This document shows, in pieces, positions 27,888 to 35,334 of a DNA stretch of 41,302 nucleotides. The translations under genes and the position numbers were made by a program. Source of the stretch: an uncultured SAR92 cluster bacterium (GTDB lineage Bacteria > Pseudomonadota > Gammaproteobacteria > Pseudomonadales > Porticoccaceae); assembly GCA_902596775.1 (NCBI GenBank), contig CACJVE010000016.1:1-41302 (forward strand). Reading direction: 5' to 3'. The notes beneath the pieces are model-generated. The model did not search any database. It saw only the letters and a program-made list of their open reading frames with translations, and was not told where the DNA came from. Each line of letters opens with the position of its first letter. The first letter of the stretch is position 1.

Positions 27888-29677
27888 TGATTGGTTATCC
27901 ATTTTTTTACATTTTCCTCCAAAATTGGCATTGTTACTGAGCCGTGTTTAAGCACTACGTCGTGAAATGCTCTTATATCAAACTTATCATCGAGTCTAGA
28001 CTCTGCAAGCTCTCTAAGCTCTTGAATTTTTATCATGCCAATTTTGTATGCAGTGGCTTGTGAGGGCATTACAATATATCGCTCAATCTGTCTAACGTTA
28101 TAGTTTTTCGAATGAGGAACATTCGCATTCATATAATCTATTGCCTTTTCACGACTCCATTTTTTTACGTGAATTCCTGTATCAACAACAAGTCTGCATG
28201 CTCTATATAATTCGCCTGCTAATCTTCCAAAATTTGAAAATGGATCTGTATAAAATCCCAGTTCTGCAGGTATCGCCTCAGAATAGAGAGCCCAGCCCTC
28301 ATTAAAAACAGTAAATCCACCGTATAAGCGAAACTTTGGGATATTTTGTAATTCTTGAGCAATTGAAATCTGCATGTGGTGTCCAGGTATGCCCTCGTGA
28401 TACGCCAGCGCTTGCATATTAAATTTAGACATATTTTTCATATTGTATAGATTAGCAAAATAGACACCAGGTCGACTTCCGTCGGGTGCAGGTCTCTGAT
28501 AGAACGCTTGACCCGCGGAAGCCTCTCGAAATGGTTCCACTGCTTTTACAATCATTTTTGCTTTAGGAGCTACATAGAATAACTTATCCAGATTTTCTCC
28601 CATATGATCTATGTATTCAGTTGCTTTTTTGATGTAGGCTTTTTTACCAGCTTCGGTATTGTCATAGTAAAAACTTTCGTCATTTTGCAAGTAGGAGAAA
28701 AACTCTTGAAGGGTTCCATCAAACTTAACTTGAGTCATGATACTACCCATTTCTCGCTGAATTCTTGCAACTTCATCTAATCCGATCTGATGAATCTGAT
28801 TAGAATCAAGGTTGGTTGTTGTCGTTCCCTTTAATAAAAAGTTGTAAAAAGATTCTCCCTCTGGAAGTTTCCACACACCGTCATGATCATCAGCATGATT
28901 TTTCAACTCGGTTAAATAGTTTTTTAATTTTTTATAGCTGGGCTCAAAATTATCTTTTAACGCTTTTCGATTTTCATTCAACAACTCATCATTTACGTTA
29001 ACGGGTAGATTTATCTGAGAGATTTTTTTCGAAAAATCTGCATAAAGCGGACTATTCTCTCCTTCACTAAATGGATACCCTGACAAGATATTATCAATTG
29101 ACTCGATAACAAGTGGGAATACAAAGTTTGGTATGATGATTTCTTTTTTAGCTCGTATTTCCAATTGATTTATCAATTCATCAATCACAACTGGCACGGC
29201 TTTCACTCTGTCGATGTAAGCGCGGGCATCACTCTCATTATCTATACTGTGTTGATTGATTAAGAAGGATGGAATTTGACTATGTTTCCCTCTCATTTGA
29301 TTTACGGGATAGTTGTGATACCGCCATTTATCAGCCTCAATTCGCCTCTCAAGTTGATCTATAAACATCTTTACGCTGAGCTTCTCTGAGTCTGATGCAG
29401 TCCTTAGATCAATTTTTAAGGCTTTTTTCAGTTGTGATCTAAGGATTTCAAGTTCTCTGTCTTTAGCGTCATCAGAAATGTCATCCCATTCACCGTATCT
29501 ATCTTTTATTCCCAAATAAGTCATTGATTCTGGTGAAACCTTGAGCAGTTCCATGAAAAAATCGTCTAAGATCTCATTTATATTTTGACTCTCGTCTCCA
29601 AGATGATTCTCATTACTACAATTCGTTATCAGACATAACAAAAAGACTATTTTTACCAGGTTTTTAAAATTTTTCAT
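27884..29677 (-). CDS. DUF885 lipoprotein (putative zinc-dependent peptidase), upstream copy
   Basis: A 597-residue paralogue of the next gene. ATG at 29677 is chosen over 29698 because AGGA lies upstream at proper distance and the signal peptide then has the usual length (MKNFKNLVKIVFLLCLITNC, lipobox LITNC). The core motif is HEGIPGHHMQ followed by NEGWALYSE. Sequence similarity between the copies is strongest in the C-terminal 250 residues. It heads a two-gene unit transcribed away from the TPP-riboswitch operon; the start sites are separated by about 80 bases, so promoters may interact. Confidence 0.85.
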   Translation of the reverse strand: MKNFKNLVKIVFLLCLITNCSNENHLGDESQNINEILDDFFMELLKVSPESMTYLGIKDRYGEWDDISDDAKDRELEILRSQLKKALKIDLRTASDSEKLSVKMFIDQLERRIEADKWRYHNYPVNQMRGKHSQIPSFLINQHSIDNESDARAYIDRVKAVPVVIDELINQLEIRAKKEIIIPNFVFPLVIESIDNILSGYPFSEGENSPLYADFSKKISQINLPVNVNDELLNENRKALKDNFEPSYKKLKNYLTELKNHADDHDGVWKLPEGESFYNFLLKGTTTTNLDSNQIHQIGLDEVARIQREMGSIMTQVKFDGTLQEFFSYLQNDESFYYDNTEAGKKAYIKKATEYIDHMGENLDKLFYVAPKAKMIVKAVEPFREASAGQAFYQRPAPDGSRPGVYFANLYNMKNMSKFNMQALAYHEGIPGHHMQISIAQELQNIPKFRLYGGFTVFNEGWALYSEAIPAELGFYTDPFSNFGRLAGELYRACRLVVDTGIHVKKWSREKAIDYMNANVPHSKNYNVRQIERYIVMPSQATAYKIGMIKIQELRELAESRLDDKFDIRAFHDVVLKHGSVTMPILEENVKKWITNQ

Positions 29678-29720
29678 AAACTGATCCTGCAAATTCATAG
29701 GGGTTCTGTAACTTGATGAC

Positions 29721-29749
29721 TTCAGAGTCCATTCCGTTTATGTTATGAT
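29721..29749 (+). promoter_or_regulatory. Extended -10 promoter of the thiamine operon
   Basis: TGTTATGAT (29741-29749) is an extended -10 with TG one base before TATGAT; 17 bases upstream is a weak -35 TTCAGA (29721-29726). Predicted start, about 29756, sits at the 5' edge of the riboswitch. Confidence 0.5.
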
Positions 29750-29753
29750 ATTT

Positions 29754-29835
29754 GACAACCTAAGGGGCGGCAAAAAATGCCTGAGAAGAACCCTTTGTAC
29801 CTGATCCGGGTAATCCCGGCGTAGGAATAGGTGTC
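29754..29835 (+). promoter_or_regulatory. TPP riboswitch (THI element)
   Basis: Thiamine-pyrophosphate aptamer with all core pieces in order: CTGAGA (29781-29786), ACCCTTTGTACCTGAT (29790-29805), the P4 hairpin CCGGG-TAAT-CCCGG (29806-29819) and GCGTAGGAA (29819-29827). The closing helix P1 pairs ACCTA (29758-29762) with TAGGT (29828-29832), extended by GAC/GTC. It is on the plus strand, 61 bases upstream of the receptor gene. In bacteria TPP binding turns such genes off. Confidence 0.95.
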
Positions 29836-29863
29836 AGTAATGTAATATTCATTTCCCTATTTA

Positions 29864-29894
29864 TCAGGTCTCTAATTTAAAGCTCGGAGGCTGA
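29864..29894 (+). promoter_or_regulatory. Possible Shine-Dalgarno-sequestering hairpin of the riboswitch
   Basis: TCAG (29864-29867) can pair with CTGA (29891-29894) and CTC (29870-29872) with GAG (29887-29889), burying the strong ribosome site GGAGG (29886-29890) of the receptor gene. No terminator-like hairpin with a T-run is present between aptamer and gene, so control at translation is the likelier mode. The pairing is my inference. Confidence 0.45.
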
Positions 29895-29896
29895 TC

Positions 29897-32008
29897 ATGC
29901 AATTAAAAAGTAATTTTTTCAAATATCTCAGTTTAATTTTCTTTATATCATTTTTAGTGAGTTTTTCATTTCTTTTGCACGCAAACGTCCAAGCTAACGG
30001 AAAAGAAATCACAGAAATAGTTGTCATGTCAGATCTTAGGAAAAATACGGCAGACACGGTGTCAACTAGTTTGCAGATTATCGATTCAGGATCTATAGAT
30101 CGACGAAATGCTCAGCATCTTGATGCGCTTTTAAATACTGCAGCCAATGTAAATTTTGCAAGTGGTGCATCTAGAGGAAGATTTATCCAAATAAGAGGGA
30201 TTGGTGAACGAAGTCAATTCGTGGAGCCGATCAATCCGTCAGTGGGAGTGGTAATGGATGGTATTGATATATCTGGAATGAGCGGTGCTGCCATGACTCT
30301 GGATCTAGATCGTGTTGAGATCCTTAGAGGGCCACAAGGAACAATTTATGGTTCAAACGCATTAGCGGGACTAATTAATCTGCGCTCAAACCGACCGACT
30401 TCTTATGAGAGTGGATCTTTTGCTTTCGGAGTTGGGAACTATGCAACATCGATGGTTGATGGCAGTTATTCCAATGCGCTCGCCAGTAACTCAAACTTTC
30501 GGATTGCTATGAAGAAGACAAATAGTGATGGTTTTATTAAAAATACTCACCTGGACAGAAAAGATACAAATAACATTAATGAATTTTCATTGAAATCAAT
30601 GATCGACTGGCAAATGACCGATAAGTTGGACATAAATTCAACTCTTTTAGTTGTGGATATTGATAATGGTTATGATGCTTTCTCACTGGACAACACAAGG
30701 GAGACTTTATCTGATAATCCTGGACAGGATCGTTTAGAAATGTTGGCTCTCTCAATAGAGACTGAGTATAGGGCCAATAATTTCAATTTACTTGGTCTAA
30801 TTAGTGGCTTCGATAGTGATACAGAATATGGCTATGATGAGGATTGGGCTTTTGCTGAGATATGCAGAGGATTAGACTGCGATGGATGGGAATACAGTTC
30901 GCAAGATAACTATTTCAGAGACAAAAATAATCTTGTTTTAGATACAAGACTAGTTTCGAACAAAGACTTTTTAATCTCAGGTGCTGAGTCCAAATGGGTG
31001 ATCGGTTTTTATGCCAGACTTCAAGATGAGATCTTGAGACGTGAATACACCTATTTACCAGAAGTTTTTATCAGTGGATTCGATACAAAAAACATTTCTA
31101 TTTATGGTCAATTAGATTCTGATATTAGAGAAAATATCGTTCTCACAGGAGGCCTGAGGCTTGAGAGAAGAGAGGCTTCCTACACTGACAGTGGAGATCT
31201 AGATCACAACACACGGGAGAATTTATGGGGTGGAAAACTGTCTCTAAATTATCTTTTTGATAATTCTTTAACGGCCTATATTCTGCTATCCAAAGGTTAT
31301 AAGGCTGGAGGTATTAATAATAATATCTCGCTGCCAATCTCAGATCGAGACTTCGATACAGAATATATGTGGAATTTCGAGTCAGGGCTTTCAGGTGATT
31401 GGTTTGCCAGTAAGCTTAAAGGAAAGATTTCAACATTTTATCAATGGAGGCGCGACGTTCAACTTAAGCAATCCTTGGTCATACCCAGAGATGACACGAA
31501 TGCAGTCGAGTTTATAGATTATATTGGTAATTCAGCAAAAGGTATTAATTATGGGATGGAAATTGATTTATCTCTCAAAATTAATGATCGCATTAATTTG
31601 TTTGGATCAGTAGGACTGCTCGAGACAGAATTTCGAATTCCAGAATCTGAGTCTTTAAATTTAAGAGATCAAGCTCACGCTCCATCATATCAATATATGT
31701 TCGGTGCTGATTATATCTTCGCTGAATATTTCACTTTATTGATTGATTTAGAGGGAAAAGATAAATTTTATCTATCCTCGAGTCACAATGAAGAGTCGAC
31801 TGCTTATACTCTTCTCAATGCTGCCATCAATTATGAGCCGACTAATTTGAAAATTTCGATTTGGGGGAAAAATCTTTTTAATGAGGAAGTTGTTATTCGA
31901 GGATTCGGTGGCTTTGGTAATGATCCAAGAAAATATTATAAAGTAGAACCCTACTATCAATTAGGTTCCCCAAGAACTTACGGACTCACTTTAAAATATG
32001 AATTTTAA
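29897..32008 (+). CDS. TonB-dependent outer-membrane receptor, predicted thiamine uptake
   Basis: A 703-residue TonB-dependent receptor. A signal peptide of about 34 residues ends near NVQA; ITEIVVMSD shortly after could be the TonB box. The plug domain (about 55-160) has IQIRGIGERSQF, VGVVMDGI and the classic VEILRGPQGTIYGSNALAGLINL. The beta-barrel runs to a C-terminal aromatic residue (LKYEF), the BAM-recognition signal. Nothing in the protein alone names the ligand; the TPP riboswitch directly upstream and the thiamine genes directly downstream point to thiamine or a thiamine precursor. GGAGG six bases before the ATG is a strong ribosome site. Confidence 0.93.
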   Translation: MQLKSNFFKYLSLIFFISFLVSFSFLLHANVQANGKEITEIVVMSDLRKNTADTVSTSLQIIDSGSIDRRNAQHLDALLNTAANVNFASGASRGRFIQIRGIGERSQFVEPINPSVGVVMDGIDISGMSGAAMTLDLDRVEILRGPQGTIYGSNALAGLINLRSNRPTSYESGSFAFGVGNYATSMVDGSYSNALASNSNFRIAMKKTNSDGFIKNTHLDRKDTNNINEFSLKSMIDWQMTDKLDINSTLLVVDIDNGYDAFSLDNTRETLSDNPGQDRLEMLALSIETEYRANNFNLLGLISGFDSDTEYGYDEDWAFAEICRGLDCDGWEYSSQDNYFRDKNNLVLDTRLVSNKDFLISGAESKWVIGFYARLQDEILRREYTYLPEVFISGFDTKNISIYGQLDSDIRENIVLTGGLRLERREASYTDSGDLDHNTRENLWGGKLSLNYLFDNSLTAYILLSKGYKAGGINNNISLPISDRDFDTEYMWNFESGLSGDWFASKLKGKISTFYQWRRDVQLKQSLVIPRDDTNAVEFIDYIGNSAKGINYGMEIDLSLKINDRINLFGSVGLLETEFRIPESESLNLRDQAHAPSYQYMFGADYIFAEYFTLLIDLEGKDKFYLSSSHNEESTAYTLLNAAINYEPTNLKISIWGKNLFNEEVVIRGFGGFGNDPRKYYKVEPYYQLGSPRTYGLTLKYEF

Positions 32009-32037
32009 TACAGTTCTATGATGAGGAAAATAGATAA

Positions 32038-32295
32038 ATGATTACAACAGTAGATATTAGCATGTATCCCTTTTGCGAAGATTTTAAGGAACCAATTTTA
32101 GGTTTTATAAAAAGAATACAGAATTACCATGAGCTGAAGGTAATGCCCTCAGCAACAAGCACGGTAGTTCAAGGAGACTTCCATCACGTTATGCAGTCGA
32201 TTCAGGAGACCATAGTTAGCTGCCAAGAGGAGTTTAAAATGGCAGTGTATGTTTTAAAAATTATCCCAGGATATGGTGCTATACAAGAAATATGA
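32038..32295 (+). CDS. YkoF/MTH1187-like thiamine-binding protein
   Basis: An 85-residue small protein of the YkoF/MTH1187 (DUF77) ferredoxin-like family. Typical features are the opening strand VDISMYPF, FIKRIQNYHELKVMPSATSTVVQGDF (shown here as a helix then the STxVxG strand) and VYVLKIIPGYG. YkoF proteins bind thiamine or HMP and usually accompany the ThiXYZ/YkoEDC ABC transporters; none is here. No signal peptide, so it is cytoplasmic. It may bind incoming thiamine or regulate the permease, an inference. Its stop overlaps the next start as ATGA. Confidence 0.82.
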   Translation: MITTVDISMYPFCEDFKEPILGFIKRIQNYHELKVMPSATSTVVQGDFHHVMQSIQETIVSCQEEFKMAVYVLKIIPGYGAIQEI

Positions 32296-32864
32296 TGTTT
32301 CTTAGCCTTGAAAGTTTAGCTGTAGCTCTTTCAATTACTTATGTAGTCTTTGCCGCTATTGAAAAAAAAGTTTGTTGGTGGTTTGCCCTTACGAGCTCTC
32401 TTATATACATCTTTATTTTCTTCGATGTAAGACTTTATATGGAGTCAATGCTCAGTGTTTATTACGCACTGATGGCACTCTACGGAATATTTGTTTGGGG
32501 GAAAACAGATAGTGAAAAACAGCATAGTAAAATTATCAGTTATGATTTTAGAATTCATTTGCTCATCTTGACTGCCATCATAATCTTATCTGGTCTCAGC
32601 GGTTACATTTTGTCTAACAACAGTGATGCCTATCGACCTTACATGGATTCATTAACAACGTGGTCAAGCATCTTTGCAACTTTTCTAGTTGTCAAAAAAG
32701 TTTTAGAAAATTGGATTTATTGGATATTGATAGATAGTGTTTCAATAGTACTGTATTTTGAAAGAGAGTTATATCAGACAGTATTTCTTTTCATTGTGTA
32801 TCTGGGAATTGCTTTTTTGGGTCTTTTTATTTGGAGAAAAAACTTTGAATCACAGAACAAATGA
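32292..32864 (+). CDS. pnuT: PnuT-like thiamine transporter (PnuC family)
   Basis: An inner-membrane protein of 190 residues with about seven hydrophobic segments. It matches the nicotinamide-mononucleotide transporter (PnuC) family: the WWFALTSSLIYIFIFFDVRLY block near 29-49, YYALMALYGIFVWGK, and a late WIYWILIDSVSIVLYF block (W-x-x-W-I-x-x-D type). PnuC-family proteins under TPP riboswitches are called PnuT and move thiamine by facilitated diffusion, with kinase trapping. The kinase gene directly following fits that model. ATGA coupling to the YkoF-like gene. Confidence 0.88.
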   Translation: MMFLSLESLAVALSITYVVFAAIEKKVCWWFALTSSLIYIFIFFDVRLYMESMLSVYYALMALYGIFVWGKTDSEKQHSKIISYDFRIHLLILTAIIILSGLSGYILSNNSDAYRPYMDSLTTWSSIFATFLVVKKVLENWIYWILIDSVSIVLYFERELYQTVFLFIVYLGIAFLGLFIWRKNFESQNK

Positions 32865-33618
32865 TTTGTTATCCCAAGCTTTGTCCCGTTGGAAGAATTG
32901 GGTGCCTGAAGTTTACTCCAACTCAGCTGAGCCTCCTAAGATAATTGAGAAATTGAAAAGTGGAAAAACCAATGAATCATTTATAGTCGGTTTTCATGAG
33001 TTTAAGGCAGTAGTGAGGATTAATTGTTTAGACGAGAGAACACTTGGGATAAATAGAAAGCGTGAGGATTTTATTTTGCGTATGTTGAGGCATAAGTCTT
33101 TCGTACCTAAAATTTTTTTTAATGATAAAGATATTCAGATTAGAGAATTTATTTGTGGAAGAAATCCTAAATTATCTGAACTTAAAATTTCAACGTATCG
33201 TGAGCAGATTGAACTCTGCTTAAATGCGATTCACAAAATTGATGCTAAATCATTTGAAAAAAAGTGTTACCTAACGTATGTCAAAGATTATGAGGCTAAA
33301 CTTGAGAGTATCGATTCAAAAATTATATGTGCAGTAGGGGAAGCTGCAAGAGTAATCGATGAAAGTCATTGGTCTCCTGTAATAGTTCATAATGATTTAA
33401 TACCAGAGAATATGATTTTAAGCGGAGATAGGTTATACCTCATCGATTGGGAGTACGCTGATTTTGCGCATCCATTGACAGATAGATTGAGAATATATGG
33501 TGAAGACGATTGCAGGCTTTTTTATGCTAATAGTATAGTTAACGCATTAAAAATACTTCAAGATGGTGTCGACTATATGTGGTTAAAATTGAGGGCTCGA
33601 TTGGATTATGAAGATTAA
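32845..33618 (+). CDS. thiK: Thiamine kinase-like phosphotransferase
   Basis: APH/choline-kinase fold protein, 257 residues. The kinase signatures are [12 protein letters not shown] (Brenner motif H-x-D-x-x-x-x-N) and [15 protein letters not shown] (metal-binding Asp). An ATG at 32758 in frame lies well inside pnuT; the TTG at 32845 has TGGAG eight bases upstream and gives a normal N-terminus, so I use it. By position it should phosphorylate thiamine to thiamine monophosphate, like ThiK (YcfN) of enterics, trapping it in the cell. A ThiL or a pyrophosphokinase would still be needed for TPP and is not in view. Choline kinase is the main alternative. Confidence 0.82.
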   Translation: MNHRTNDLLSQALSRWKNWVPEVYSNSAEPPKIIEKLKSGKTNESFIVGFHEFKAVVRINCLDERTLGINRKREDFILRMLRHKSFVPKIFFNDKDIQIREFICGRNPKLSELKISTYREQIELCLNAIHKIDAKSFEKKCYLTYVKDYEAKLESIDSKIICAVGEAARVIDESHWSPVIVHNDLIPENMILSGDRLYLIDWEYADFAHPLTDRLRIYGEDDCRLFYANSIVNALKILQDGVDYMWLKLRARLDYED

Positions 33619-33988
33619 ATTAAATACGTTAAATGAACTAGAGAAACATATTATATTAAATAAAGGGACTGAAGCCCCGTTCACTGGTGAGTACAATGAT
33701 TTTTCGTCAAACGGTTTATATATCTGCCGTCAATGTAATGCACCACTGTACAGATCTGATGATAAGTTTCAATCGAGCTGCGGATGGCCGAGTTTTGATG
33801 ATGAAATTGCTGGTGCAGTAAAAAGAGTGCCGGATCCAGACGGCCGGCGAACTGAGATAGTTTGTGCATCATGTGACGGCCATTTGGGACATGTGTTTTT
33901 GGGGGAAGGTTACACTGCGAAGAACATACGCCATTGCGTTAACAGCGTCTCAATGAAGTTTGTCTCCAAAATCAGAGAGACTGACTAG
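33608..33988 (+). CDS. msrB: Peptide-methionine (R)-S-oxide reductase MsrB
   Basis: Reduces methionine-R-sulfoxide in proteins. It has 126 residues. The structural zinc site uses CRQC and CASC pairs; SSCGWPSF and the catalytic [11 protein letters not shown] block are present, with the usual GHLGHVF between. It overlaps the kinase gene by 11 bases and so belongs to the riboswitch operon, which is unexpected for a repair enzyme. There is no signal peptide, so it is cytoplasmic. Confidence 0.95.
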   Translation: MKIKLNTLNELEKHIILNKGTEAPFTGEYNDFSSNGLYICRQCNAPLYRSDDKFQSSCGWPSFDDEIAGAVKRVPDPDGRRTEIVCASCDGHLGHVFLGEGYTAKNIRHCVNSVSMKFVSKIRETD

Positions 33989-34002
33989 ATTCGGTTAGAA
34001 GA

Positions 34003-34770
34003 TTATTCCTCGGCAATAGTCGAAGGACTGGTTAATTGATTCTTTTTTGAGATAAGTTTACCCAAAATCAAGCCCAATTCGAATAGTAACCAGGTCGGTA
34101 CAGCTAGCATAATTTGAGATATCACATCAGGTGGTGTCATCAACATGCCAACAATAAAGCACATTATTATCACATATGGGCGTTTAGACGATAATTTGTA
34201 TGGGTCTAAAGCATTTGTCCAAGACAAGATAAAGATTCCTATTGGGACTTGAAAACTAATACCAAATGCAAAAAAAAGTTTAAGCACAAAATCAAGATAA
34301 CTTCTTATATCTGGCATTAAGCTAATTCCGTCTGGTGCTATGTTAGAGAAAAAAGCAAAGATCAATGGGAAAACCAAGTAAAAGACAAATGCAATACCTG
34401 CGTAGAAAAGGACGATACTCGCCAAAAATAAAGGTACAACTATTATTTTTTCCTTCTTATATAAACCTGGCGCAAGGAATGCCCAAGTTTGATAGAGAGA
34501 GTGGGGCATGGTCAAAAATATTGCCGAAATAAGAGCTAGTTTGAACGGAGTCAAGAAGGGAGAAGCAACCTCAGTCGCTATCATTGTGATGTCGTTAGGT
34601 AGCAGATTCCGGATCGGAGCTGATATATATAAATAGAGCTCTGCACTAAAAGGGATAATCGCAAGAAAAGCGATAAATATGATTAATGTTGATAATAAGA
34701 TTCTATTTCTTAATTCGATTAGATGCGCGATAAGAGGTTGCTTATCAAAGTTGGAGTTATCGTTTGGCAT
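34003..34770 (-). CDS. tatC: Sec-independent translocase subunit TatC
   Basis: Six-span inner-membrane core of the twin-arginine translocase, forming the signal-peptide receptor with TatB. It has 255 residues; the N-terminal PLIAHLIELRNRILLS and the periplasmic loop FLTPFKLALISAIFLTMPH regions match the family, including the conserved Glu in HLIELR. It overlaps tatB by 14 bases. tatD, often next, is not present; msrB lies convergent just downstream. Confidence 0.96.
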   Translation of the reverse strand: MPNDNSNFDKQPLIAHLIELRNRILLSTLIIFIAFLAIIPFSAELYLYISAPIRNLLPNDITMIATEVASPFLTPFKLALISAIFLTMPHSLYQTWAFLAPGLYKKEKIIVVPLFLASIVLFYAGIAFVFYLVFPLIFAFFSNIAPDGISLMPDIRSYLDFVLKLFFAFGISFQVPIGIFILSWTNALDPYKLSSKRPYVIIMCFIVGMLMTPPDVISQIMLAVPTWLLFELGLILGKLISKKNQLTSPSTIAEE

Positions 34771-35044
34771 CTTTTTTATCCGATGACAAATCTTGCGTTA
34801 CAGAGTTTAGCTCTGCCTTAGTCTTTGCAATTTCTTGCATAACTTTTTCATTATGGAGTTGCTTTTTTATTTCATCAATACCAACTTCATTTTCAATATC
34901 GGAGCGAGCCGAATTTATAAAATTTCGGAGTCGTCCAATCCAGAGTGTTATTGTTTTGATAGTTTCGGGTAGTCTATTAGGACCCATCACTATGAGAGTT
35001 AGCGTTGCAATGATTAGAATTTCAGAGAAACCGATATCGAACAT
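34757..35044 (-). CDS. tatB: Sec-independent translocase subunit TatB
   Basis: One N-terminal membrane helix (MFDIGFSEILIIATLTLIVMGPNRLPE, the TatB-type Glu8 and GP hinge visible in the pieces FSEIL and GPNRLPE), then an amphipathic helix and a charged tail. It has 95 residues, shorter than E. coli TatB (171). Order tatA-tatB-tatC downstream of ubiB is standard. Confidence 0.93.
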   Translation of the reverse strand: MFDIGFSEILIIATLTLIVMGPNRLPETIKTITLWIGRLRNFINSARSDIENEVGIDEIKKQLHNEKVMQEIAKTKAELNSVTQDLSSDKKDAKR

Positions 35045-35078
35045 TTAGTTAGGACTTATTCTGTTTTAAATTGAGCGT

Positions 35079-35255
35079 CTAATCACCCGCTTTTTCAGAT
35101 TTATCTGATTCCTCTTGTTTCTCGTCAGAGACCGCTTTTTTAAAATTTTTCACCGCTCCTCCGAGATCAGAGCCTATGTTCATGAGTTTCTTTGTCCCAA
35201 AAATTAGAGCGACTATAATCAAAATTATTAGTAATTCTTGCCAACCAAATCCCAT
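35079..35255 (-). CDS. tatA: Sec-independent translocase subunit TatA
   Basis: Pore-forming Tat subunit, 58 residues. [20 protein letters not shown] is the membrane helix, followed by the hinge FGTKKL and the amphipathic helix [17 protein letters not shown] start at ATG 35255, with AGGAG six bases upstream, rather than the TTG two codons earlier. The C-terminus is short and acidic-basic. The gene follows ubiB after an 80-base gap. Confidence 0.95.
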   Translation of the reverse strand: MGFGWQELLIILIIVALIFGTKKLMNIGSDLGGAVKNFKKAVSDEKQEESDKSEKAGD

Positions 35256-35334
35256 TTTCAACTCCTAACTGCTTTATTATTCAATCAAAATTATTTGTTT
35301 AACGTGTTCTCAATTATCGCATCTATGTTGTAGT

